A stretch of DNA of 64,000 bases, from the NCBI GenBank assembly GCA_963834725.1, contig CAWICN010000001.1, forward strand, positions 1,488,001-1,552,000, in the 5' to 3' direction. The position numbers and the translations under genes were made by a program. The notes below the pieces were generated by a model that had not been told where the DNA came from, searched no databases, and worked only from the letters and a program-made list of their open reading frames with translations. Each line of letters starts with the position of its first letter. The stretch's first letter is position 1. Shown here one piece after another: positions 1-8,336 of the stretch. Source of the stretch: PALSA-693 sp963834725. Lineage in GTDB: Bacteria > Actinomycetota > Acidimicrobiia > Acidimicrobiales > Palsa-688.

Positions 1-2117
1 ACCACGGCGTCATCGGTGGCGGCCGCCTGCAACTCGAAGTTGAACGTCCGGCAGAACTTCTTGCGGAGGGCCAGGCCCAGGCCCCGGTTAACCCTGGCCC
101 CAAACGGCGAGTGCACCACCAGCTGCATGCCGCCGGTGTCGTCGAAGAATCGCTCCAGCACCAGGCACTCCTGGGTCGGCATGGCCCCGAGCGCGGCCCG
201 GCCGACCGCCAGGTAGTCGACGATCATGGCCGCCGCTTCGGCCAGGATCCCGCACGCCTCGATGAGCCACTGGCGTGCGCCATCGGGATCGGCGGCCTCG
301 AGATACTCGTCCACCCGGTGCCTCAGGGCCGACACCTCCTCGGACAGTTCGGCAGTCCGGGCAGGGGCCTCCCCCAGCCAGAACGGCACGGTCGGCGGTG
401 TGTCCCCCGCGTCACGAACCCGCACCACCCCCGGCTCGACCCGGCGTATCTGCCACGAGTGGGTGCCGAGGAGGAAGATGTCGCCAGCCATGGACTCCAC
501 CGCCCAGTCCTCGTTGACCGTCCCTACCAGGGTGTCGTCCGGATCAGCCAGCACGCGGTAGTCACCGGTCTCGGGGATGGCCCCCCCCGAGGTGGCGGCC
601 GCCAGCCGGGCTCCGGGGCGGCCCCGCAGCTCACCGTTGATGGCGTCGTGGTGCAGGTAGGCGCCCCGCCGGCCCCGACCCGTTTCGATGCCCTCGCTGA
701 CGAGGGTGACGACCTCGTCGAACTGTCGCCGGGTCAGCTCGCAGTACGGCCCGGCCCGGCGGACCAGCTCGAACAGGTCGTCGGTCCGCCATTCCCGGGC
801 GGCCACCTCTGCCACCACCTGTTGAGCCAGGACGTCGAGCGGCAGGCGAGCCGGGTGGATGGCGTCCAGCCGGCCGCCCCGCACGGCGGCCAGGAGGGCG
901 GCGCACTCCACCAGCTCGTCCCGGGTCAACGGGTACAGGCGGCCTTTGGGCGTCCCCGAACGGCTGTGGTTGGACCGCCCCACCCGCTGAAGAAAGGTGG
1001 CGATGCTCCGGGGCGAGCCGATCTGGCACACCAGCTCGACGGGGCCGATGTCGATGCCGAGCTCCAGGGAGGCGGTGGCCACCAGGGCGCGCAGGTCACC
1101 TGCCCGTAGCCGCGACTCGACCCGGTACCGCCGCTCTTTGGACAGGCTGCCGTGGTGGGCGGCCACCACGTCGTCGCCGAGGCGCTCGCCCAGCTGATGG
1201 GCCAGCCGCTCGGCCAGACGGCGGGTGTTGACGAACACCAGGGTGGTCCGATGCTCGGTCACCAGCGCCGCAATGCGGTCCAGCACGTCCGAAAGCTGCT
1301 CGGCGGATGCCACCGCTTCCAGCTCTCCGTCGGGCAGCTCCAGGCCGAGATCCGCGTGCCGCTGATGGCCCACGTCGACCACGGCCGGAAGGGCGCGGCC
1401 GCCGACCAATAGCCGGCCGATGGTGTCGATCGGGCGTTGCGTGGCCGACAGCCCGATCCGCAGCGGGCGCTGGTCGCAGAGGGCTTCGAGGCGCTCCAGG
1501 GTGATCGCCAGGTGGGAGCCGCGCTTGTCGCGGGCGACGGCGTGGATCTCGTCGACGATCACCGTATCGACGCTGCGCAGCGCCAGCCGTCCCCGCTCGC
1601 TGGTCACCAGCAGGTACAGCGACTCGGGCGTCGTGACGACGAAGCTGGGCGGCCGGCGCACCATGAGGGACCGCTCCGCGCTGGTTGTGTCCCCGGTCCG
1701 CACCGCCACCCGGATGTTGGGCGGCGAGAAGCCCATCTCGGCCGCCACCGCGGCGATCTCGGCCAGCGGCCGCTCGAGATTCTCGGCGATGTCGACCGCG
1801 AGGGCGCGAAGCGGTGACACGTAGACCACCCGGGCTCCGACCTCGACGTCCGCGCCGCTCTCGTGGGACCGGTAGAGGGCATCGATGGCGACCAGGAACC
1901 CCGCCAGGGTCTTGCCAGACCCGGTCGGCGCCGCGATCAGGGTGTCGCGGCCCGAGGTGATCAACGGCCAGCCCCGGACCTGCGGCTCGGTCGGCCCATC
2001 GGGGAAGCGACGCAGGAACCAGGCCGCGACAGCAGGATGAAACGTCGCCAGGACCGGATGGGCGGCGGTCAGGCCGCGGTCAGCAGAGGTTTCGAGCGGC
2101 GCCGTCGACACGACCAT
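1..2117 (-). CDS. lhr: Lhr-type DEAD/DEAH-box helicase, N-terminal half (runs off the left edge)
   Basis: Large ATP-dependent superfamily 2 helicase of the Lhr type, a DNA/RNA helicase linked to repair. The frame is open on the minus strand from ATG 2117 to the window edge, about 705 residues of a family that usually has 1400-1500. Visible motifs in order are a leader ending TEPQ...GW before motif I, Walker A APTGSGKT near residue 55, the DEIH box (VDEIHAV), LSATQRP (motif III), and RVGRSNHSRSG (motif VI), followed by the winged-helix and Lhr core region ending FCRTFNFELQAA at the edge. The ATG is chosen because it begins just before the conserved FHPAVAAWF segment. Several long plus-strand open frames over this span are antisense shadows. 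The C-terminal half lies outside the window. Confidence 0.93.
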   Translation of the reverse strand, partial: MVVSTAPLETSADRGLTAAHPVLATFHPAVAAWFLRRFPDGPTEPQVRGWPLITSGRDTLIAAPTGSGKTLAGFLVAIDALYRSHESGADVEVGARVVYVSPLRALAVDIAENLERPLAEIAAVAAEMGFSPPNIRVAVRTGDTTSAERSLMVRRPPSFVVTTPESLYLLVTSERGRLALRSVDTVIVDEIHAVARDKRGSHLAITLERLEALCDQRPLRIGLSATQRPIDTIGRLLVGGRALPAVVDVGHQRHADLGLELPDGELEAVASAEQLSDVLDRIAALVTEHRTTLVFVNTRRLAERLAHQLGERLGDDVVAAHHGSLSKERRYRVESRLRAGDLRALVATASLELGIDIGPVELVCQIGSPRSIATFLQRVGRSNHSRSGTPKGRLYPLTRDELVECAALLAAVRGGRLDAIHPARLPLDVLAQQVVAEVAAREWRTDDLFELVRRAGPYCELTRRQFDEVVTLVSEGIETGRGRRGAYLHHDAINGELRGRPGARLAAATSGGAIPETGDYRVLADPDDTLVGTVNEDWAVESMAGDIFLLGTHSWQIRRVEPGVVRVRDAGDTPPTVPFWLGEAPARTAELSEEVSALRHRVDEYLEAADPDGARQWLIEACGILAEAAAMIVDYLAVGRAALGAMPTQECLVLERFFDDTGGMQLVVHSPFGARVNRGLGLALRKKFCRTFNFELQAAATDDAV

Positions 2118-2417
2118 GCACCAGAGCATACGAAGTGGGTGGGACATTCAGGGTCGTACCACCCGGAGCGGGCGCAGGGCCGGTATGGACGGACCGGGAT
2201 CAGCTATCGGAGACCGGGGCGGCATGAGCGAGGTTCGCCAGGGCATGGACCGGGCCTGCCAAGCCCGGTTCAGGCCAGCCTGGCCGGCACATGGGCAGAC
2301 TCATGTGGTCGGGGGTGGCGGTCCCTCACGGCCCCGACCCCCCCGACCGGAAGGTCCGGAAGGTATTGTGGGCCAAGACCCCCGCTGACGCCGAGGTGGT
2401 GGCCGCCTGGATCGTTT

Positions 2418-2511
2418 GGTAAATCACCTCGACTTTTGGTAACCACGCTCACTTTTTGGAGCGGGGGGTACATCCCCGGTACGTCTCGCTCCAAAAGTGA
2501 GAGGATTTACC
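2418..2511. repeat. Long imperfect inverted repeat (hairpin or mobile-element end)
   Basis: Outer arms GGTAAATC (2418-2425) and GATTTACC (2504-2511) are perfect complements. Inner arms at 2448-2463 and 2487-2501 (CTCACTTTTTGGAGCG against CGCTCCAAAAGTGAG) differ by one T in the homopolymer. The centre holds a small GGGG...CCCC fold. The stretch is AT-richer than its surroundings and sits between the lhr start and a minisatellite. It could be a cruciform, a MITE-like remnant or a regulatory hairpin. The spacer 2118-2417 holds no gene I can support. Confidence 0.7.
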
Positions 2512-2520
2512 GAAGTTGGC

Positions 2521-2667
2521 GGGGGGCGGGCGGCGACCTGCCGGGCGGCCGGGGGGCGGGCGGCGACCTGCCGGGCGGCCGGGGGGCGGGCGGCGACCTG
2601 CCGGGCGGCCGGGGGGCGGGCGGCGACCTGCCGGGGGGCGGGCGGCGACCTGCCCGGCGGCGGGAGG
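2521..2667. repeat. 30-bp GC-rich tandem repeat (minisatellite)
   Basis: Three identical 30-bp units (2521-2550, 2551-2580, 2581-2610) are followed by two shortened units. Each carries the core GGGCGGCGACCTGCC. Because 30 is a multiple of 3, the array yields repetitive open frames in several phases, none with codon or homology support. The rest of the spacer to 2855 holds no recognisable gene. Confidence 0.9.
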
Positions 2668-2855
2668 CAGTCCGGGCGCCCGCCGCACCACCTTGTCGCG
2701 AACCCCATCCGGACCCGGGCCCGGAACGAGTCCTGACGGCGGGTACACGCTTGGCGGGCCAGCGGGCGAGCGGGCGGAGCAGGCGATCTTGCGACGTCCA
2801 AGGCGCCCAGGGCCTGCCCCGGGCCTGCCGTCGACCTCGTCCTCCTGGACGGCCC

Positions 2856-3242
2856 CTACACGGCGAGCGGCTGGATGGTCAGGTCCTGGGTGTAGTCCCC
2901 GCGGAGCACCCTGACGGCCAGCTGCCCATTGGCGAGGGTCGCCTCGAGCCCGCGACCGAAGCCGGCCGGAATGTCGATCTGGCGTTCGTAGCAGCCGTAC
3001 TCCCACTCGTGGAGGAGGTACTGGCGCGGCCCGGCGCTGCGGAGTCGGGCCCAGAACCGGAGGGTGCCGGGCCGGACCTCGACGGTCACGTCCTTGGCTG
3101 TCACCGCGGGGACCGGGGCCAGCACAACCAGCGCCCCTGGCGTCTCGTAGACGTTCACGGGAACCGACTGCGGGCGCATGTTGGCTTCGGTCGACGCCGT
3201 GGCGGCCGCGACCTCATCACGGGTGGGATGTTCTCCAGCCAT
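2856..3242 (-). CDS. Hsp20/alpha-crystallin-like small protein
   Basis: A 128-residue protein with the layout of a small heat-shock protein: a short polar N-terminus (about 25 residues), then a beta-rich alpha-crystallin-like domain. Visible segments are PVNVYETPGALVVLAPVPAV (early strands), VTVEVRPGTLRFWARLRS, a YLLHEWEYGCYERQIDIP loop, and ANGQLAVRVLRG (last strands). These match the order in Hsp20 proteins, where the last segment is usually NGVLTVTLPK. The role would be ATP-independent holding of unfolded proteins in the cytoplasm. The start ATG 3242 is the first in this reading context; an upstream extension of the same frame runs antisense through the next gene and is rejected. The protein lacks an obvious C-terminal IxI anchor, so oligomer assembly may differ. 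Confidence 0.75.
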   Translation of the reverse strand: MAGEHPTRDEVAAATASTEANMRPQSVPVNVYETPGALVVLAPVPAVTAKDVTVEVRPGTLRFWARLRSAGPRQYLLHEWEYGCYERQIDIPAGFGRGLEATLANGQLAVRVLRGDYTQDLTIQPLAV

Positions 3243-3281
3243 ATCGGGAACCGTACTCGGAAGGCAGTGGGTCGGGTATGC

Positions 3282-3352
3282 CGCAGATCCCCGATCCCGC
3301 AGATCCCCTATTCCGCAGATCCCCGATCCCGCAGATCCCCCATTTCGCGGAT
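3282..3352. repeat. 16-bp tandem repeat
   Basis: About four copies of CGCAGATCCCCGATCC with small changes, in the spacer between the Hsp20-like gene and the 2-hydroxyacid oxidase gene. No gene is seen in this spacer. Confidence 0.85.
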
Positions 3353-3392
3353 CCCTAGGCGCCAGGTCAGGCCGGCCGGGGTCGGAGCGAGC

Positions 3393-3478
3393 GGCCGGCA
3401 GAGCCTGCGGCCCAAAGCGGCGAGGCGGCGCGACCGGCCGGCGGAGCCTGCGGCCCAGAGCGACGAGGCGGCGCGACC
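3393..3478. repeat. 43-bp direct repeat, two copies
   Basis: Positions 3393-3435 and 3436-3478 are near-identical (core GAGCCTGCGGCCCA...GGCGGCGCGACC). The second copy ends 7 bp before the stop of the next minus-strand gene, so it lies in that gene's 3' flank. Confidence 0.85.
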
Positions 3479-3484
3479 ACGAAT

Positions 3485-4708
3485 TTAGGTGCTGCTCGCC
3501 GCCTTCTCCGAGCCATACTTCGCCAGCCAGCTGCGGTCGAGCTCGCCGATCGAGGACGCACCCATCAAGCGCATGGAGCGGATCATGTCGGCCCGGATGA
3601 TCGCCAGCATCCGGTCCACACCCGCTTCTCCCCCCACGGCCAGGCCCATGGCGGCCAGACGGCCGATCAGGACCGCTTTGGCTCCGATGGCCACTGCCCG
3701 AAGCACGTCGTTGCCCCGTCGCACCCCGCTGTCGAGTAGCACTTCCAACCGATCGCCGACGGCGTCGACGATCTCGGGTAGGACCTCGATGGTGGCGGGC
3801 GCCCCCTCGAGCTGTCGGCCGCCGTGGTTGGACACCACGACTCCGTCGGCACCAGCGTCCTCCGACCGGCGGGCATCCTCGGCGGTGAGGATCCCCTTGA
3901 TCAACATGGGACCCTTCCAGTTCTCCCGGATCCAGGAAATGTGCTCCCAGGTCGGCGACTGGGTTTCCGTTGCCAACCGGGTCATGTCGGACAGATACAT
4001 GACTTTGCCGTCCGGGCCGAGCGTGTTGGAGACCTGGAACGGCATGCCGTCCCGCACGAACCGGTACACCCACTCCGGACGGGTCACCATCTGCGGGGCC
4101 AACCGAAGGGCGTTGCTCGGGCTGACCCTCAGGTTGTAGGAGAACCCGTTCTTGAAATCCTTCTCCCGGTTGCCAACCACCTGCGTGTCGACGGTGACCA
4201 CCATGGCTTCGTAGCCGGCCGCTTGAGCCCTGTGCACCAGACTCTCCATCAGCTTGCCGCTGAAGAACCGGTAGAGCTGGAACCATTTCGGTCCACCGGT
4301 GCTTCCGGTCGCGATCTCCTCCAGCGTGTAACAGGACGCTGAGGAGGTGACATGAATGGTCCCCGCCTTCGCGGACGCGTTGGCGGTGCCGATGTCGCCG
4401 TCGGGATGCACGAGTCGCATGGCTCCGCATGGCGCCGTCAACACCGGCATCGAGATCGGTGTCCCGAGGACGGTGGTGGCCAGACTGGGCCGGGGATTGA
4501 GCACGCCCATGCGGGGTCGGAATGTCAGCTCCTGGAACGCTTGCACGTTGCGACGCAGGGTGGCTTCGTCCTCGGCGCCGCCGTCGACGTAATCAAACAA
4601 TGCCCGGGGCAGAATCCGGCGCGCGCCCCTCCGGGCGTCCTCGTAACTGAGGATGCTGGTGACCCGACGGGCCCGCATCTTCTCCACGGTGGACATCATC
4701 GTTGCCAT
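3485..4708 (-). CDS. FMN-dependent alpha-hydroxy-acid oxidase/dehydrogenase (lactate oxidase family)
   Basis: A TIM-barrel flavoenzyme that oxidises (S)-2-hydroxyacids to 2-oxoacids. At 407 residues it is a normal length. Visible features are an N-terminal FDYVDGGAEDE segment, FRPRMGV and TAPCGAMRLVHPDGD in the FMN pocket, the loop with WFQLYRF, LIKGILTAEDA with the FMN-contact Lys, and the catalytic-histidine motif VVSNHGGRQLEG followed by DSGVRRGNDV and IGRL at the phosphate site. The start ATG 4708 is preceded by AGGAGG at 4710-4715; a longer frame upstream has no such support. It is followed on the same strand order by a HpcH/HpaI aldolase gene located upstream (4759-5538), so the two likely form an operon in which the aldolase releases or uses a 2-oxo or 2-hydroxy acid. 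The exact substrate is unknown. Confidence 0.92.
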   Translation of the reverse strand: MATMMSTVEKMRARRVTSILSYEDARRGARRILPRALFDYVDGGAEDEATLRRNVQAFQELTFRPRMGVLNPRPSLATTVLGTPISMPVLTAPCGAMRLVHPDGDIGTANASAKAGTIHVTSSASCYTLEEIATGSTGGPKWFQLYRFFSGKLMESLVHRAQAAGYEAMVVTVDTQVVGNREKDFKNGFSYNLRVSPSNALRLAPQMVTRPEWVYRFVRDGMPFQVSNTLGPDGKVMYLSDMTRLATETQSPTWEHISWIRENWKGPMLIKGILTAEDARRSEDAGADGVVVSNHGGRQLEGAPATIEVLPEIVDAVGDRLEVLLDSGVRRGNDVLRAVAIGAKAVLIGRLAAMGLAVGGEAGVDRMLAIIRADMIRSMRLMGASSIGELDRSWLAKYGSEKAASST

Positions 4709-4758
4709 GCCTCCTACCTCGATCCGCTCTCCTGCCGGCCCGAAATCGCCTGCTGTGC

Positions 4759-5538
4759 TCAGGACTGAATCTTCTGCTTGGTTTCGGAAAGTCCCCGCTC
4801 CAGTGCCGCCCGAGCGCCCAGGATCGCGAGCATGGAGTCCATGCCAACCGAGATGAAGTCCATTCCCCACTCGACCGCCAACGGGACATCACGCGGCGTG
4901 AGGGCGAGCATGCCGGCCTTTTTCCCGGCTCGATGGGCGGCATCGATGATCTCCTGATGGCGCTTGGCCATCACTGGATCGGCGTAATCCATCGAGGGCT
5001 CGCCACCGTAGGAGACCGACAGATCGGTCGGGCCGACGAACAAGGCGTCGAGGCCGGGCGTCGCGACGATGGCGTCGAGATTCTCCATGGCTTCACGGGT
5101 TTCTATCTGACCCAGTGTCACGATGGTCTCGTTGGCGGAATGGAAGTAATCCCGGGGTCCCTCCTTGGTCCGGAAAGCACCATTGCTGCGAACCCCCATG
5201 GGAGGATAACGGACGGCTCCGACAAAGGCTTTTGCGTCGGCGGGATTGTTCACCATGGGACACATGATCCCGTCGGCCCCGGCATCGAGCACTTTCTGAA
5301 TCATCGACGAATCATTGCCCGGCACCCGTACCAGTGCGGCGGTGCCGGTGCCAGTGAGGGCTATGAGACAACCGACGATGTCCCTGAAGTCGGCCATGGT
5401 GTGCTGCATATCGATGACGACCGAGTCATACCCGAGCCTTCCTATGGACTCGGCGACGGTCATCGATGACCCTGACAACCAGCAATCTATGACGATCTCG
5501 TTCCGGCTCCAGCGCTCTCTGATCCTGTTTGTGGCCAC
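4759..5538 (-). CDS. HpcH/HpaI family class II aldolase
   Basis: A metal-dependent aldolase that cleaves 4-hydroxy-2-oxo acids to pyruvate and an aldehyde; homologues include HpaI and 2-dehydro-3-deoxyglucarate aldolase. Visible are VVIDMQHTMADF (metal and substrate region), LVRVPGNDSSMIQKVLDAGADGIMCPMV, YPPMGVRS, the metal ligand motif GQIETREAMENLDAI, and FVGPTDLSVSYG. It has 259 residues from GTG 5538, chosen because GGAGG lies at about 5544-5548; an in-frame ATG further upstream at 5601 lacks a ribosome site. It is the first gene of a probable two-gene unit with the 2-hydroxyacid oxidase (3485-4708), separated by 50 bp, and is divergent from the SDR gene at 5842. Confidence 0.9.
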   Translation of the reverse strand: MATNRIRERWSRNEIVIDCWLSGSSMTVAESIGRLGYDSVVIDMQHTMADFRDIVGCLIALTGTGTAALVRVPGNDSSMIQKVLDAGADGIMCPMVNNPADAKAFVGAVRYPPMGVRSNGAFRTKEGPRDYFHSANETIVTLGQIETREAMENLDAIVATPGLDALFVGPTDLSVSYGGEPSMDYADPVMAKRHQEIIDAAHRAGKKAGMLALTPRDVPLAVEWGMDFISVGMDSMLAILGARAALERGLSETKQKIQS

Positions 5539-5722
5539 TCGAACCTCCGCTTTCTCAACGGGCCGGCTTTGCGAACCGGCGGCGACATAAAGTCCCGACA
5601 CTCCGCGGCGCCATCTCGAACAACGCGCCGCAGGTCCCGGGCACCTTTGAAAACATCCCCCGGTCTCGCAATGGGCGAGACGCTAGACCGTCCTGATCTG
5701 GCTGGTCAAGGTGCCGGCCACT

Positions 5723-5769
5723 CCCGCTCGCTCGATTGGCAGGCCCCACCTTACGGTCGAGCGAGCGGG
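5723..5769. promoter_or_regulatory. Perfect 13-bp inverted repeat in a divergent intergenic region
   Basis: CCCGCTCGCTCGA (5723-5735) and TCGAGCGAGCGGG (5757-5769) are perfect complements around a 21-nt loop. Just downstream, GGTTAGG-TCCAGAGGC is repeated directly around 5780-5815. The region lies between the divergent aldolase (-) and SDR (+) genes, so an operator for a shared regulator is plausible. No regulator gene is adjacent. Confidence 0.55.
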
Positions 5770-5841
5770 CGTCGCTTCTGGTTAGGGTCCAGAGGCCTGG
5801 TTAGGTTCAGAGGCGAGGAAGACCACGAAAAGGAGCCGCGC

Positions 5842-6594
5842 ATGAGTAACAGCGATTTGCTGGCCGGCAAGGTGGCCGTAGTCAGCGGTGGAGCCCGGGG
5901 GCAAGGGGCGGAAGAAGGCCGACTGTTCCGCGACGCGGGGGCCACTGTCGTCCTGGCGGACGTGCTCGACGAGGAAGGCCAAAAGGTCGCGGCGGAGCTC
6001 GGAGCTACCTACACACACCTCGACGTCACCTCCGAGGAGGAGTGGGACGCTGTCATTGCGGACGTGGTCGCCACTCACGGCCGGCTGGACGTAATGGTCA
6101 ACAATGCCGGCATCTTCCGCGTCGGTCAGCTCGTCAATGAGACCCTCGAGCAATGGCAGCAGGTGATCTCGGTCAACCAGACCGGTGTCTTTCTGGGCAT
6201 GCGCACCGCGGGCAAAGCGATGATCGAGGCCGGCAATGGCGGCTCGATCATCAATATCAGCTCGGTGGCCGGCCTCCAGGGGACGTTCGGGTCGATTTCC
6301 TACTCCGCATCCAAGTGGGCCGTTCGCGGGATGACCAAGGTGGCGGCTAAGGAGTTGGGGCGCTACGGGATCCGGGTGAACAGCATCCACCCCGGGTTGA
6401 TTGCCACGGCCATGACCGCCGATTTCCCGGCCATCGCAGACGAGGAGCAGCGGACCCGGACGCTGCGACGCACCCCTATGGGGCGGATCGGCACGTCGAC
6501 CGACGTCGCCAACATGGTCGTGTTCCTCGCCAGCGAGGCAAGCAGCTACTGCACCGGGCAGGAGTTCGTCGTTGATGGCGGGGTCCACGGCTGA
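5842..6594 (+). CDS. SDR family NAD(P)-dependent oxidoreductase (3-alpha/20-beta-HSD-like)
   Basis: A 250-residue classical short-chain dehydrogenase. The Rossmann motif is GGARGQG, followed by D and LDV adenine contacts and NNAG (about residue 88). The catalytic tetrad is visible as Asn in the helix-4 region, Ser in ISSVAG, and YSASK. The sequence continues with NSIHPGLIATAMT and ends with FVVDGGVHG. The ordering fits steroid-type 3-alpha/20-beta hydroxysteroid dehydrogenases, but substrate cannot be read. The start ATG 5842 has AGGAG at 5831-5835. Downstream in the same direction are a DUF1330 gene, two CoA-transferases and an amidohydrolase, which suggests one catabolic cluster. Confidence 0.93.
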   Translation: MSNSDLLAGKVAVVSGGARGQGAEEGRLFRDAGATVVLADVLDEEGQKVAAELGATYTHLDVTSEEEWDAVIADVVATHGRLDVMVNNAGIFRVGQLVNETLEQWQQVISVNQTGVFLGMRTAGKAMIEAGNGGSIINISSVAGLQGTFGSISYSASKWAVRGMTKVAAKELGRYGIRVNSIHPGLIATAMTADFPAIADEEQRTRTLRRTPMGRIGTSTDVANMVVFLASEASSYCTGQEFVVDGGVHG

Positions 6595-6748
6595 TGCAGT
6601 CGGCCCGCGCCCTGGCCCCGCCGACCGCCCGGCGTTCCACTTCCGCCACCAGCGGTGGGGGGCGCCGGCCGGCGTCGGGCTGGCTCTTGAACCCGGTCGA
6701 GGGGCGTGTAAGGGTATCCGTCAGCAACCAACGAAAGAAGGATGTCCG

Positions 6749-7036
6749 ATGGCAGCCGTGTACTTCGTGGCCGTGCACAACGTCACCGACCCGGATCAGC
6801 TCAGGGAGTACGTCGCCGCCGCGGGCGGCACCCTCGGCTCGGCCGAGCTCATCGCTGCTGACCAGAATGCCACCACCTACGAGGGGGATCCCCGGAGCCG
6901 GGTCGTCATCCTGCGCTTTCCCAGCAAGGAAGCGGTCGACGAGTGGTACAAGTCCGAGGCCTACCAGAAGGCGCTCCCTCTCCGGCTCAACGCCACCTCG
7001 GACAACTGGGCCGGCGTGGTGACGGCGTTCGGCTGA
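6749..7036 (+). CDS. DUF1330 family protein
   Basis: A 95-residue protein of the DUF1330 ferredoxin-like (dimeric alpha/beta barrel) family. Visible are YFVAVHNVTDPDQLREYVAA at the N-terminus and the family pattern VVILRFPSKEAVDEWYKSEAY near residues 55-75. The function of the family is unknown; members often sit beside dehydrogenases and hydrolases in catabolic clusters, as here. ATG 6749 is preceded by AAGGA at about 6738. Confidence 0.9.
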   Translation: MAAVYFVAVHNVTDPDQLREYVAAAGGTLGSAELIAADQNATTYEGDPRSRVVILRFPSKEAVDEWYKSEAYQKALPLRLNATSDNWAGVVTAFG

Positions 7037-7141
7037 TCGAGCAGCCGCCGCCGCGTCCCACCACGTCGCCGCGCTGCCACCCCCACGGACAATCCCGCCA
7101 TGGGCAGGTGGATCTCGAACCGGTCGGGAGGTAGTCGCGCC

Positions 7142-8293
7142 GTGCTGAAGGTAATGGAACGAGGATCGAGCGTGGCCGGCGCCTATTGCGGTCGGATCCT
7201 GGGCCTCCTCGGGGCAGAGATCGTGAAGATCGAACCTGGCCGTGGGGACCCGATGCGATATCGGTCTCCACTCTTTCGCAGACCGAACGGCCAGCAGTCG
7301 AGCGCCATCTTCGAATATCTCAACTGCAACAAACGAAGCATCGCTCTGGACGAGGAGTCAGTCCGGGGCAGGGAAGCCGTCCGGCGGTTGGCAGCCCGGA
7401 GCGATATTGTCATCGATTACTCTGATGGGGATCCCTCGCGGATCCAAGCGGCATATTCGGAGATGCGAGCGGTGAATCCCCGGATCGTCTATACGGCGAT
7501 ATCGGGATTCGGCCTGACGGGGCCATACCGCCGCTTTCGTTCCAATGACTTCCTGGATTTAGCCTCGGGGGGCCACCTCTACCTGACCGGACGTCCGGAT
7601 CGCCACCCCGTGCAGAGCGGCGGCCCCTGGGCCGGGTACGCCACCGGCACTCTGGCCGCCAGTGCGTGCCTGGTTGCGGCCGGACGGGCCAGATCGACTG
7701 GTCGTGGCCAGCTGGTCGACCTGGGCGCGATGGAGGCGCTCGCCAGCCTCCACCAGTGGACCCTCACGTTCTACACCCATCAGGGTTACGTGAAGCGCCG
7801 TGCCGGCAACCGCATGGCCGAGTCCTACCACCCCATAAGTCTGGTGGAATGCCAGGATGGCTGGGTGTCCCTCGCAGTCTCGGGAGGACCGAACTGGGAA
7901 GGCTTTTGCATCGCCATTGGCATGCCCGAGCTGCTGGCGGACCCCCGCTTCCAGACCGGAGGCGATCGCTTTGACCACGCCGATGAGCTTGATGCCATCA
8001 TCGCCCCGTGGTTCGCGGCGACGACCGTGGGTGAGGCGGTGGACAGGCTCCAGGATCATCGGGTCCCGGCCGGCCCGGTCGTCTCGGTACCGGGTGTTCT
8101 GAGCGACGCCCATTTGCAGGCTCGGGACTTCTGGTCGAGCGCGCCGCATCTGGGAGAACACGCCAAGCTCCCCACCAGAGCCTTCCACACGCCCGGCGAC
8201 GCCCCGCTCACCTTCGCGCCGTCGATCGGTCAACATACCGAGACCGTGCTCGCAGAACTGGGATTGGCCGACAACGGGAGGTCAGGCCTTTGA
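7142..8293 (+). CDS. CaiB/BaiF (type III) CoA-transferase
   Basis: A family III CoA-transferase that moves CoA between an acyl-CoA donor and a carboxylic acid, activating the acid for beta-oxidation-like breakdown. It has about 383 residues. Visible are SSVAGAYCGRILGLLGAEIVKIEP at the N-terminus, the NCNKRSIALD segment that lines the CoA site, ISGFGLTGPY, and a CoA-binding core with LVDLGAMEALASL. The expected catalytic Asp after the first third cannot be fixed with certainty here. GTG 7142 is taken as start because GGGAGG lies at 7126-7131; an ATG at 7100 is less favoured. The next gene is a second member of the family. Confidence 0.9.
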   Translation: MLKVMERGSSVAGAYCGRILGLLGAEIVKIEPGRGDPMRYRSPLFRRPNGQQSSAIFEYLNCNKRSIALDEESVRGREAVRRLAARSDIVIDYSDGDPSRIQAAYSEMRAVNPRIVYTAISGFGLTGPYRRFRSNDFLDLASGGHLYLTGRPDRHPVQSGGPWAGYATGTLAASACLVAAGRARSTGRGQLVDLGAMEALASLHQWTLTFYTHQGYVKRRAGNRMAESYHPISLVECQDGWVSLAVSGGPNWEGFCIAIGMPELLADPRFQTGGDRFDHADELDAIIAPWFAATTVGEAVDRLQDHRVPAGPVVSVPGVLSDAHLQARDFWSSAPHLGEHAKLPTRAFHTPGDAPLTFAPSIGQHTETVLAELGLADNGRSGL

Positions 8294-8336
8294 GCGTCTC
8301 TCGTCATGCACGCGTGCTGTCAGGTCAGGACACCCT

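Noticed and set aside
111..1109. Long plus-strand open frame of 332 codons
   Set aside because: It is antisense to the Lhr helicase, whose minus-strand frame carries clear helicase motifs; the plus frame has no family pattern.
1863..3488. 541-codon plus-strand open frame
   Set aside because: It crosses the lhr start, an inverted repeat, a minisatellite and the Hsp20-like gene in antisense; its length comes from GC-rich repeats.
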